Assembly (NCBI GenBank): GCA_027484725.1
Contig: JAIXSK010000006.1
Coordinates: forward strand, 73,991-131,830
DNA: 57,840 nucleotides
Source: Flavobacterium sp.
Lineage (GTDB): Bacteria; Bacteroidota; Bacteroidia; Flavobacteriales; Flavobacteriaceae
Direction: 5' to 3'
Shown here piece by piece: positions 1 through 8,422 of the stretch; the first letter of the stretch is position 1; every line of letters begins with the position of its first letter. The translations under genes and the position numbers were made by a program. Below the pieces are notes generated by a model. The model did no database searches and was not told where the DNA came from. It worked only from the letters and a program-made list of their open reading frames with translations.

Positions 1-1
1 A

Positions 2-1153
2 AAAAATAAGCAATACCGCTCCAAAGAACGATTGGTTCTCAACATTATTAATTACATCAAGGTAGTTGAGCAAAAATTTGAAGAAAGTGATTTCATTAAA
101 AAAAACGCAAGTATCCTTCTTATCTTTTATTTACACGAATCTGGCGTTGATATTTTAGACTTAATGATTAAACTAGTTGATGAGTGGAACATTCCTCCTA
201 CTGATTTAGAGATTATCAAGCAAGATTGGGAAAGAATAAATCAAAAAATTTTAGAAGGTAAGGCACATGAACTTTCAGAAGGCGACACCTTTTATTTGGG
301 TGCTTGCACAAAAGGCGCCAATGCTACTTCAACTAGACTACAGCCTTTTTCAAATATTCCAGCCAAACAAAGGGCATATTCATTCAAACAAGGCTATGTC
401 AATCACATCATAGCATCAATAGCAAATGAACCGTCTGAAATATACGGAAGATTAATACAATCTGTTGATATCGCTAGAGGTAAAGGAATAGAAGAATTTG
501 TTATTGATAAATTCGAGTTATTCTATGGAAAATCAGTTGAGCAGATAATTTTAGAGACAGGAATAGAAATTAATCAAAAAGCAAAGAGTTTTTATTACAA
601 CCTAACTAAGTCAATTCTCGGTATTAGTCTAGATAAAAAAATTGAAGAATTTGAAAAAGCTGACATTATTATCAAAGCAGTTAGAGTTGAGCACGATGAC
701 AAAATCATTGAAAGTATCTCATTTAAAAAATTCGATTTTAAACAATTAACCGAAGAAAACTGGGAAGATTCAGAATTTAAAAATATTTTAGAACAAAAGT
801 TTTTATTCATCTTTTTTAAAGATATTAAAGGAATTAGAGTACTTCATAAAGCGAAATTCTGGAATATGCCTTACAATGATATTCTAGAAGCTAGAAAAGT
901 TTGGGAGCATACCAAAAACATCATCTCAACAGGAAATATTGTTAATGAAATAATGCCTAATGGGACTAGAAAAACAAATTTCTTAGGTAAAAAAGATAAT
1001 AAAGTTTCACACGTTAGACCACATGCTAAAAATGCAAAAGATACAACGGCATTACCAGTGCAAGATATCTTAACACAAGAAAATGAATATACTAAACATT
1101 GCTTTTGGTTGAATAATGATTACATCAAAAACAATATTTATTTGAAGGACTAA
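2..1153 (+). CDS. Sau3AI/MutH-like type II restriction endonuclease, 3' part (5' end outside window)
   Basis: The reading frame is open from the left edge, so the gene is cut by the window. The visible protein carries GDTFYLGACTKG and AKQRAYSFKQGYV (about residues 84-123, counted from the TTG at 32), which match the C-terminal half of a MutH/Sau3AI catalytic domain. A second MutH-like domain follows (about 150-373), with HVRPHAKNAKD and the closing HCFWLNNDYI. Sau3AI cuts GATC and has this two-domain build, with the second domain acting in DNA binding and allostery. Here the second domain reads ADIIIK where MutH has the E-x-K active site, so the Glu is gone and only Lys remains. The catalytic residues of domain 1 lie outside the window. 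The gene is AT-richer than uvrA next to it, as expected for a mobile restriction-modification gene. A GATC methyltransferase is expected upstream but cannot be seen. Confidence 0.8.
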   Translation, partial: KNKQYRSKERLVLNIINYIKVVEQKFEESDFIKKNASILLIFYLHESGVDILDLMIKLVDEWNIPPTDLEIIKQDWERINQKILEGKAHELSEGDTFYLGACTKGANATSTRLQPFSNIPAKQRAYSFKQGYVNHIIASIANEPSEIYGRLIQSVDIARGKGIEEFVIDKFELFYGKSVEQIILETGIEINQKAKSFYYNLTKSILGISLDKKIEEFEKADIIIKAVRVEHDDKIIESISFKKFDFKQLTEENWEDSEFKNILEQKFLFIFFKDIKGIRVLHKAKFWNMPYNDILEARKVWEHTKNIISTGNIVNEIMPNGTRKTNFLGKKDNKVSHVRPHAKNAKDTTALPVQDILTQENEYTKHCFWLNNDYIKNNIYLKD

Positions 1154-1386
1154 TCTGAATTTATAAAACTATAATTCATCCCCCCACTCTCACCCACCCC
1201 CCCCATATCATCTTCGCCTTTTCTTTCTTAAAACACCTATTTTACAAACAACACGCAAACAACACGCAAAGAAATTTTTCTGTTTCATCCACATTTACCG
1301 GCTGCATTGCTGTGGCAAAACCTTTCTAAAAACACATTTTGCCACAAAGCAAACTGTTTCATCAAATATGCCTCATACATGGAGCG

Positions 1387-1442
1387 CAGCTGCTCAGGCA
1401 CTCAGCTGCTCAGCTGCTCAGGCACTCAGCATCTCAGGCACT
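1387..1442. repeat. 8-bp tandem repeat, 7 units
   Basis: Seven consecutive octamers of form CAGnnnCT fill exactly 56 bases: CAGCTGCT, CAGGCACT, CAGCTGCT, CAGCTGCT, CAGGCACT, CAGCATCT, CAGGCACT. The array ends about 44 bases before the uvrA -7 motif. Eight is not a multiple of three, and the base composition differs from the AT-rich flanks. Confidence 0.85.
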
Positions 1443-1485
1443 ATTTTTATCGCACACTATACCCCAAAACAAAACCGAAAATAAA

Positions 1486-1493
1486 TACCTTTG
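1486..1493 (+). promoter_or_regulatory. Candidate uvrA promoter, -7 element TACCTTTG
   Basis: TACCTTTG fits the Bacteroidota -7 consensus TAnnTTTG and lies 17 bases before the ATG chosen for uvrA. No convincing TTG -33 element is visible at the usual spacing. It supports the 1511 start over the longer frame, since the longer start would lie upstream of the promoter. Confidence 0.5.
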
Positions 1494-1510
1494 CGCTTTG
1501 CAAAAAAACC

Positions 1511-4372
1511 ATGTTTACAGATTCTATAGAAGTGCTCGGTGCCCGAGTGCACAACCTCAAAAATATTGACATCAGCATACCGCGCGAGCAACTTGTGGTC
1601 ATTACCGGACTCTCGGGTTCGGGCAAGTCATCACTGGCTTTTGACACTATTTATGCCGAAGGGCAACGCCGTTATGTGGAGACTTTTTCGGCCTATGCAC
1701 GCCAGTTTTTGGGTGGCTTAGAACGCCCCGATGTAGATAAAATTGATGGCCTCTCGCCGGTGATTGCCATTGAACAAAAAACCACGAGCAAAAGTCCGCG
1801 CTCTACTGTGGGTACCATTACCGAGGTGTATGACTTTTTGCGACTCTTGTTTGCGCGTGCCGCCGATGCCTATAGCTACAACACCGGTGAGCTCATGGTG
1901 TCTTATTCTGATGAACAAATCAAATCGCTCATCATCAAACATTTTACCGGCAAACGCATCCATATTTTGGCACCGGTAGTTCGGGCGCGTAAAGGGCATT
2001 ACGGCGAGCTTTTTCAGCAGATTGCCAAGCAGGGATTTTTGCGCGTGCGCGTAAATGGCGAAATCAAAGAAATCACCCCAGGCATGAAGCTAGACCGCTA
2101 CAAAACCCATGATATTGAAATAGTCATTGACCGCTTGCTCATAGAAGCTTCTGCCGATGCCAAACAAGCTGAGCAAAATGATTTGCGCTTATCCCAAAGC
2201 ATACAAACGGCCATGTACCACGGCGACAACATCTTGATGATACTGGACCAAGACACGGATGAAGTGCGCTATTTTAGCCGCAATTTGATGTGTCCGACCA
2301 CGGGTATTTCGTATCAAAACCCCGAGCCGAATTTGTTTTCATTTAACTCGCCCAAAGGTGCTTGCCCGCATTGCAATGGTTTGGGACATGTAGATGAAAT
2401 CAACCTCAAGAAGATTATTCCGAACCCCAAATTATCCATCAAAGCCGGAGGATTGGCTCCGCTGGGCGAATACAAGAACAGTTGGATATTCAAACAACTT
2501 GAAACCATTGGCGAGCGCTTTGGCTTTAAAATGACCGATGCGATTGAAAAGATTCCTGAAGACGCTATGGAGATTATTCTGTATGGCGGACGCGAAAAGT
2601 TTAACATAGAATCAAAAACTTTGGGCGTGACCAAAGAATATAAAATTGAGTTTGAAGGCATTTCGCACTTTATCAAAAACCAACACGACGAAAGCGGTTC
2701 GAGCAGCATTAAACGCTGGGCCAAAGAGTTTATGGATGAGGTTTTGTGCCCGGAGTGCAACGGTTCACGTCTCAAGAGAGAAGCACTGTATTTTAGAATC
2801 AACCACCAAAACATTCAGCAGCTTTCAGAAATGGACATTGCTGATTTGGCCGTTTGGTTTGACCAAATAGACACCCTACTTACAGACAAACAAAAACAAA
2901 TTGCCACCGAAGTCATCAAAGAAATCCGCGATAGACTGCACTTTTTGGTCAACGTGGGCTTAGATTATTTATCGTTGAGCCGAAGTTCAAAATCACTTTC
3001 GGGGGGTGAGGCGCAACGCATTCGGTTGGCCACGCAGATTGGTTCGCAACTCGTGGGCGTATTGTATATTTTAGATGAACCCAGTATTGGTTTGCACCAA
3101 CGCGACAACGAAAAACTGATTAAATCACTTGAGCAATTGCGCGACATTGGCAACTCAGTCTTGGTGGTAGAGCACGACAAAGACATGATTGAGCGCGCAG
3201 ATTACGTGGTGGATATTGGCCCCAGAGCCGGACGCCACGGCGGAGAAATCATCAGCCAAGGTACGCCTCAAGAAATCCTCAAACAACATACACTCACAGC
3301 GCAATACCTTAATGGTGCGCTTGAAATTGCCGTGCCCCAACAGCGCCGAGCGGGCAACGGAAAGTTTTTAAAACTCACTGGGGCCACGGGCAACAACCTC
3401 AAAAACGCGAGCATTGAATTGCCGCTTGGGCAGCTTATTTGTGTAACGGGCGTGTCAGGGTCGGGTAAATCAACACTCATCAATGAAACGCTTTACCCTA
3501 TTTTGAACGCGCACTTTTTTAATGCGGTCAAAAAACCCATGCCGTATAAAAAAATTGAAGGGTTAGAACATATTGACAAAGTCATTGATATTGACCAAAG
3601 CCCCATTGGCAGAACACCGCGCTCGAATCCGGCTACCTATACCGAAGTTTTTTCTGAAATCAGAAACCTCTTTACCATGACCTCTGAGAGTATGATTCGC
3701 GGCTATAAAGCCGGACGCTTTAGCTTTAATGTGGCGGGCGGACGTTGCGAAACCTGCGAAGGATCAGGCGTGCGCACCATAGAGATGAGCTTTTTGCCCG
3801 ATGTGTATGTGGAATGCGAAACCTGTCAGGGCAAACGATTCAACCGCGAAACGCTTGAGATTCGGTACAAAGGCAAATCTATTTCAGATGTACTCAATAT
3901 GACCGTGGATGAAGCCGTGGTGTTTTTTGAACACATTCCGAAGATTTACCGAAAAATCAAAACCATTCAAGAGGTGGGTTTGGGCTATATTACGCTGGGG
4001 CAACAAAGCACCACGCTTTCGGGCGGCGAGGCACAGCGCATTAAACTAGCCGGAGAGCTCTCAAAAAAAGATACCGGAAATACCTTTTATATTTTGGACG
4101 AACCCACCACCGGTTTGCATTTTGAAGACATTCGAGTGCTCATGGAAGTAATTCAAAAACTGGTAGACAAAGGCAATACGATTTTGATTATTGAACACAA
4201 TATGGACGTAATCAAACTGGCCGATTATATTATTGATATTGGCCCTGAAGGTGGTAAAGGAGGCGGCACCGTAGTAGCCACCGGCACGCCTGAAGAAGTG
4301 GTCAAAAAAGGCAAAGGTTATACGGCTCCGTTTTTGAAACGGGAGTTAACCACCAGCCAAAAGCACAAATGA
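1511..4372 (+). CDS. uvrA: Excinuclease ABC subunit A
   Basis: UvrA is the damage-sensing ATPase of nucleotide excision repair and loads UvrB onto DNA lesions in the cytoplasm. The 953-residue product has two ABC ATPase modules. Walker A motifs GLSGSGKS and GVSGSGKST are at about 33-41 and 646-655. Both LSGGEAQRI signatures are followed by ILDEP Walker B motifs. Zinc-finger cysteine pairs are visible (CPHCNG, CPECNG, CETCEG, CETCQG). The frame continues 68 codons upstream through an octamer repeat, but the first residues [19 protein letters not shown] match the family N terminus and a -7 element sits just before, so 1511 is the start. Length is normal for the family. It appears to be transcribed alone. 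Confidence 0.97.
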   Translation: MFTDSIEVLGARVHNLKNIDISIPREQLVVITGLSGSGKSSLAFDTIYAEGQRRYVETFSAYARQFLGGLERPDVDKIDGLSPVIAIEQKTTSKSPRSTVGTITEVYDFLRLLFARAADAYSYNTGELMVSYSDEQIKSLIIKHFTGKRIHILAPVVRARKGHYGELFQQIAKQGFLRVRVNGEIKEITPGMKLDRYKTHDIEIVIDRLLIEASADAKQAEQNDLRLSQSIQTAMYHGDNILMILDQDTDEVRYFSRNLMCPTTGISYQNPEPNLFSFNSPKGACPHCNGLGHVDEINLKKIIPNPKLSIKAGGLAPLGEYKNSWIFKQLETIGERFGFKMTDAIEKIPEDAMEIILYGGREKFNIESKTLGVTKEYKIEFEGISHFIKNQHDESGSSSIKRWAKEFMDEVLCPECNGSRLKREALYFRINHQNIQQLSEMDIADLAVWFDQIDTLLTDKQKQIATEVIKEIRDRLHFLVNVGLDYLSLSRSSKSLSGGEAQRIRLATQIGSQLVGVLYILDEPSIGLHQRDNEKLIKSLEQLRDIGNSVLVVEHDKDMIERADYVVDIGPRAGRHGGEIISQGTPQEILKQHTLTAQYLNGALEIAVPQQRRAGNGKFLKLTGATGNNLKNASIELPLGQLICVTGVSGSGKSTLINETLYPILNAHFFNAVKKPMPYKKIEGLEHIDKVIDIDQSPIGRTPRSNPATYTEVFSEIRNLFTMTSESMIRGYKAGRFSFNVAGGRCETCEGSGVRTIEMSFLPDVYVECETCQGKRFNRETLEIRYKGKSISDVLNMTVDEAVVFFEHIPKIYRKIKTIQEVGLGYITLGQQSTTLSGGEAQRIKLAGELSKKDTGNTFYILDEPTTGLHFEDIRVLMEVIQKLVDKGNTILIIEHNMDVIKLADYIIDIGPEGGKGGGTVVATGTPEEVVKKGKGYTAPFLKRELTTSQKHK

Positions 4373-4451
4373 TAAATTTTTGCGCTGATTTATTTTTTTA
4401 GCGTAATTTAGCGCGCTGTTTTAAAACCCAAAACACCCGCGGGCACAGCAT

Positions 4452-4527
4452 GCAGCCCTGATCGAAGCAGCATCCCCGAGCACTGGGGTTCAGTGCACGG
4501 GATAACGCGCAGAGCAGGAACAGCTGC
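4452..4527 (+). ncRNA. Structured RNA element, Flavo-1-like (copy A)
   Basis: A compact nested fold can be drawn. GCAGC (4452-4456) pairs with GCTGC (4523-4527), CCTG (4457-4460) with CAGG (4515-4518), ATCCC (4472-4476) with GGGAT (4499-4503), and GCACTG (4480-4485) with CAGTGC (4491-4496). The unpaired core GATCGAAGCAGCATCC ... GATAACGCGCAGAGC recurs in a second element near 29.2 kb. From memory it resembles the Flavo-1 RNA motif of Flavobacteria; that name is unverified. It lies between uvrA and the LOG-family gene, with the downstream start 35 bases away, so it could be a leader RNA or a dispersed intergenic element. Strand is inferred from the downstream gene. Confidence 0.55.
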
Positions 4528-4561
4528 CCTAATAACCAACACAAGAATATAAATACGAAAT

Positions 4562-5290
4562 ATGAAAATACAGGATTTTGACAATGACGAGGATAAAGTA
4601 ATTCAAGACAAACTCAAGCAAAAGACTTGGAATGAGATTCGCACCAATGATTCGTGGGCGATTTTCAAGATTATGTCAGAGTTTGTGAATGGCTATGAAA
4701 CCATGGGGCGCATTGGTCCGTGTGTATCTATTTTTGGATCGGCGCGCACCAAACCCGACAACAAATATTATTTATTGGCCGAAAAGATTGCTTTTAAAAT
4801 CAGCAAGGCAGGTTATGGCGTGATTACCGGCGGCGGCCCAGGTATTATGGAAGCCGGTAACAAAGGCGCGCATTTTGGCGGCGGAACCTCGGTAGGTCTG
4901 AATATTGAATTGCCTTTTGAGCAGCACTACAACCCGTATATTGACAAAGACAAAAACCTGAACTTTGATTACTTTTTTGTGCGCAAAGTGATGTTTGTGA
5001 AATATTCGCAAGGTTTTGTGGTCATGCCCGGCGGTTTTGGTACGCTTGATGAACTTTTTGAAGCCATTACGCTTATTCAAACCAAGAAAATTGGCAAGTT
5101 TCCGATAATTTTGGTGGGCTCTGACTTTTGGGCGGGCTTGATGGATTGGATCAAAGAAGTCATTATTGAGCGCGAGCACAATGCCAACCCCGACGATATG
5201 AATTTGTTTAGAATAGTCGATACTGAAGACGAAGTGGTTGAAGTACTGGACAACTTCTACAAAAAATACAACTTAAGCCCGAATTTTTAA
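4562..5290 (+). CDS. LOG-family (TIGR00730) Rossmann-fold protein, predicted nucleotide 5'-monophosphate phosphoribohydrolase
   Basis: The 242-residue protein has the two LOG-family signatures: GGGPGIMEAGNKGA at about 90-103 and PGGFGTLDE at about 156-164. Characterised family members cleave the N-glycosidic bond of (cytokinin) nucleoside 5'-monophosphates; in bacteria the physiological substrate is often unknown. The N-terminal 55 residues are a helical extension typical of the longer bacterial versions. The gene stands alone between the RNA element and a terminator whose stem overlaps its last codons. Older annotation as lysine decarboxylase would be wrong for this fold. Family assignment is firm; the substrate is not. 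Confidence 0.88.
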   Translation: MKIQDFDNDEDKVIQDKLKQKTWNEIRTNDSWAIFKIMSEFVNGYETMGRIGPCVSIFGSARTKPDNKYYLLAEKIAFKISKAGYGVITGGGPGIMEAGNKGAHFGGGTSVGLNIELPFEQHYNPYIDKDKNLNFDYFFVRKVMFVKYSQGFVVMPGGFGTLDELFEAITLIQTKKIGKFPIILVGSDFWAGLMDWIKEVIIEREHNANPDDMNLFRIVDTEDEVVEVLDNFYKKYNLSPNF

Positions 5291-5304
5291 TCGGGCTTTT
5301 TTTT
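5275..5304 (+). terminator. Intrinsic terminator of the LOG-family gene
   Basis: AAGCCCGA (5275-5282) pairs with TCGGGCTT (5291-5298), followed by a T-run. The left arm lies inside the last codons of the preceding gene and the stop codon TAA is in the loop, so coding and termination signals overlap. Confidence 0.85.
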
Positions 5305-5363
5305 GCGCATTTTTGGCTTTTTTTATTGAGGGCAATGTGGTATTTTCACCCTGAGCTTTTGGC

Positions 5364-8231
5364 TTGATAAAAATTGCTTTGAACTTTAATCAACCGCCCT
5401 TGAAATCTGATCTCAAAATACTTTTGTGCATGCTCCTGCTTTGGGCCTCAGGACAAGTTGATGCGCAACATTTGGTGCAGGCAAAAGTAGTATTGGACCC
5501 GGCAAGCCACCAACTTACAATACACGAACAACTCACCTACTACAACCAAAGCAACGACACAATTAAAAAACTCATTTTCAATGATTGGAACCATGCTTAC
5601 TCAAGCAAAAGTTCTTTGTTAGCTAAACGATTTTCAGATGAATTTGTGCGCAGTTTTCACTTTGCGCGGGCCAAAGAATTGGGGGCTACAAAGGTTGAAA
5701 AAGTAACCACTGATGACGGACAAAATTTGAATTGGAGCCGTTTACCAGAACAGGTAGATTTGATTGAAGTTGTACTCGAGCAACCCATATTACCCCAACA
5801 AAAACAAACTGTTTGGTTTGATTATGTGCTGCAAATTCCCAGCGACCGCTTTACTGATTTTGGCTATAATGACCGCGGTGGTTATGCACTGCGCGATTGG
5901 TTGCTGTTGCCGGCTTTATACAAAGACAAAAATTTTGTTCGCTACAGCAACGCCGACTTAGACGATGCCGCTTATGGATTAAGCGATTTTGAACTTCAGG
6001 TGACGGTTCCGGAAAATTTGAAACTTTTTACAGATTTGACCGAAACAGCTCAACAAGTAAGCAATCAAAAAACAACCTACACCCTGAGCGGAAACAAGCG
6101 AACCAATTTTAGTTTTTTTCTTGAACCAAAACCTGAATTTTACAGCTATAAAAACGATGATTTAGAGATTGTTACCGATATTCAAGAACACAAACTCAAC
6201 GATATTCAAAAGGCCGTGATTATTGATCAAATTGCCAATTATGTTCAGGAAAAATTAGGCCGATATCCTCAGGCCAAAATGACGCTTTCACAAGTAGATT
6301 ACAACCGAAATCCGTTTTACGGACTCAATCAGTTGCCTTCATTCATCAGCGTTTTTAGAGACGATTTTATGTTTGAACTCAAGTTTTTAAAAACCTATCT
6401 CAACAGCTATTTACAAAACGCTTTGCATTTGGATCCAAGAGCCGAACATTGGATTTATGACGGAATGCAAACTTTTTTGATGATGCAGTACTTAGAGCAA
6501 TATCATCCGGAAATGAAAATGATGGGCGGTTTGTACAAATACCGATGGCTGCGTGGCTTTAACTTGGTGAGTACTACATTCAACGAACAGTACAATTACT
6601 TTTACTTGCTCATGGCGCGCAAAAATTTAGATCAAGCCCCGGGCGAATCACGTGAAAAGCTGATTCGTTTCAATGAAAAAATCGCTACCAAATATCAGGC
6701 AGGCTTGGCTTTTAAATATCTGGACAGTTATCTGGAGCAAAATCTCGTGAACCAAGCTTTATTGTCATTTGTAGCTGAAAACGCGCATCGAAATGCTACG
6801 CGGGCTGATTTTGAACAAGTTCTCAAAAGGCAAACCAACAAAGACATTAATTGGTTTTTTAAGAACAGCATTGACAGCCGAAAACCGATTGACTTCACGC
6901 TCGAAAACATCACCAAAACCCGAGACAGTGTGCGGTTTACCATACACAATAAAACGGGCGTTCAGTTGCCGGTGCCGGTATTTGGATTGTATAAAAAACA
7001 AGTGATGTTCAAACAATGGATTGAGCCGTTTGATCGCGACACTACGCTCACTGTTTCCAGAAATGCATTTGACAAGCTAGCACTCAACCACCTCAACGAA
7101 GTGCCTGAATTCAATCGTCGGAACAATTACAGAACTTTGCGCGGAGGAATTCATCCGAACAAACCGTTTAAATTTACTTTACTCAAAGATTTAGAAAACC
7201 CCTACTACAACCAAATTGTATATGTTCCATCTGTAGGATACAATTTGTACGACGGTATTACTCCGGGGCTTCGATTGCACAACAAAACCATTTTGAACCG
7301 TCCGTTTAACTATGACATCAATCCGATGTATTCTTTTAAAACCACAGCGCTCAAGGGACATATGTCCTTAGCTTACAATCAATTAAATCGTGACAGTCAA
7401 TTGTATTACATTCGGTATGCACTGAACAGTTCATTGTTTAATTATGCGCCCGATGCTTCTTATTTTAAAATCAATCCGAACATTACCTTCAACATCCGCG
7501 ACCAAGATTTCAGAAGCAACCACCGGCAAGCTTTTGTGCTTAAATACAGTGCAGTACAAAAACAACAAACCGATTATTTGGTTGAAACCAACATTCAGAA
7601 TTACTCAGTATTTGGTTTTAAATACATAGATGCGCACAATGAAGTAGCGCACAGATTCAATTTGATTACCGACACGCAATTCTCGAATAGTTTTGGCAAA
7701 CTCTCGGGCGAAATTCAATACAGAAAGCTCTTCAGCAACAGTCATCAATTTGACATTCGCGTGTTTGCGGGTGCCTTTACCTACAACCGAAACACCAATA
7801 ACAGCGCTTTTGATTTTGGTCTGACGCGCATCAACGATTATTTGTTTGAACAAGAATTATTGGGCAGATCTGAAAAAACAGGCGTTTTTAGCCAGCAATT
7901 TATTATGGGCGAAGGCGGTTTTAAATCAAAAGTATCGCCTGAAACAGTCAACCAATGGCTGGTAACCAGCAATTTGAGTTTTAATGTTTGGAATTGGATC
8001 GAAGTCTACGGTGATGCAGGCTTGGTCAAAAACCGACTGAGCACAGAGAAATTTGTTTATGACAGTGGAATTCGCTTGAATTTGGTTCCTGACTATTTTG
8101 AATTTTACCTACCTGTGTATTCTAACAACGGTTGGGAAATCACCCAAAGCCAATACAACCAAAAAATACGCATTGTATTTACCATTGACCCCAAAGTATT
8201 GGTGAATCTGTTTACGCGAAAATGGTTCTAA
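5364..8231 (+). CDS. Outer-membrane protein with inactivated M1-peptidase-like domain fused to a beta-barrel
   Basis: About 955 residues with a signal peptide (LLCMLLLWASGQVDAQ). Start is uncertain: TTG at 5364 or 5400, or ATG at 5430. Residues about 35-560 follow the layout of an M1 (gluzincin) aminopeptidase, including the YNDRGGYALRDW region and the helix that should carry HExxH. That helix here reads FELKF (about 337-341), so both zinc-binding histidines are missing and only Glu is kept; HWIYDGMQTF stands where WLNEGFA is usual. From about residue 600 to the terminal Phe the sequence alternates like an outer-membrane beta-barrel (DGITPGLRL, Asn/Tyr-rich strands, C-terminal RKWF). I infer a non-catalytic periplasmic domain carried on an outer-membrane barrel. 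Function unknown. It stands as a single gene. Confidence 0.7.
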   Translation: MIKIALNFNQPPLKSDLKILLCMLLLWASGQVDAQHLVQAKVVLDPASHQLTIHEQLTYYNQSNDTIKKLIFNDWNHAYSSKSSLLAKRFSDEFVRSFHFARAKELGATKVEKVTTDDGQNLNWSRLPEQVDLIEVVLEQPILPQQKQTVWFDYVLQIPSDRFTDFGYNDRGGYALRDWLLLPALYKDKNFVRYSNADLDDAAYGLSDFELQVTVPENLKLFTDLTETAQQVSNQKTTYTLSGNKRTNFSFFLEPKPEFYSYKNDDLEIVTDIQEHKLNDIQKAVIIDQIANYVQEKLGRYPQAKMTLSQVDYNRNPFYGLNQLPSFISVFRDDFMFELKFLKTYLNSYLQNALHLDPRAEHWIYDGMQTFLMMQYLEQYHPEMKMMGGLYKYRWLRGFNLVSTTFNEQYNYFYLLMARKNLDQAPGESREKLIRFNEKIATKYQAGLAFKYLDSYLEQNLVNQALLSFVAENAHRNATRADFEQVLKRQTNKDINWFFKNSIDSRKPIDFTLENITKTRDSVRFTIHNKTGVQLPVPVFGLYKKQVMFKQWIEPFDRDTTLTVSRNAFDKLALNHLNEVPEFNRRNNYRTLRGGIHPNKPFKFTLLKDLENPYYNQIVYVPSVGYNLYDGITPGLRLHNKTILNRPFNYDINPMYSFKTTALKGHMSLAYNQLNRDSQLYYIRYALNSSLFNYAPDASYFKINPNITFNIRDQDFRSNHRQAFVLKYSAVQKQQTDYLVETNIQNYSVFGFKYIDAHNEVAHRFNLITDTQFSNSFGKLSGEIQYRKLFSNSHQFDIRVFAGAFTYNRNTNNSAFDFGLTRINDYLFEQELLGRSEKTGVFSQQFIMGEGGFKSKVSPETVNQWLVTSNLSFNVWNWIEVYGDAGLVKNRLSTEKFVYDSGIRLNLVPDYFEFYLPVYSNNGWEITQSQYNQKIRIVFTIDPKVLVNLFTRKWF

Positions 8232-8422
8232 AGATTCTTAAAAACCCTTTGACTTTTAGCAAATTATCACTGTTTTAAAAGTTTTGTTGCATTAAAAGAA
8301 ATTCACTGCGAAAATTCAGGGTTAAAATCGAATTATCAAAAAAACTATATTTTACCTCTGAGCCGTCAAACAATTGGTTTTTTAATTAAATTTGTTGACC
8401 AAAGTTAAAAGTGATTCCGTTT

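Larger units (their letters stand above)
1154..1510. other. 357-bp intergenic region with C-tract, 12-bp and 8-bp repeats
   Basis: No protein gene is supported here, although the uvrA frame stays open upstream to 1307. The stretch holds a C-rich tract at about 1180-1207, two direct copies of an AACAACACGCAA-type 12-mer at about 1246-1270, and a perfect-period octamer array at 1387-1442, listed separately. The last 30 bases contain the likely uvrA promoter. Confidence 0.6.

Noticed and set aside
1307..1510. N-terminal extension of uvrA
   Set aside because: The frame is open for 68 codons, but it runs through the octamer repeat and past the promoter and has no similarity to UvrA N termini.
2314..2814. 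166-codon open frame on the minus strand inside uvrA
   Set aside because: It lies fully inside a clear gene, has no start signal and reads as low-complexity Ser/Leu/Pro peptide.
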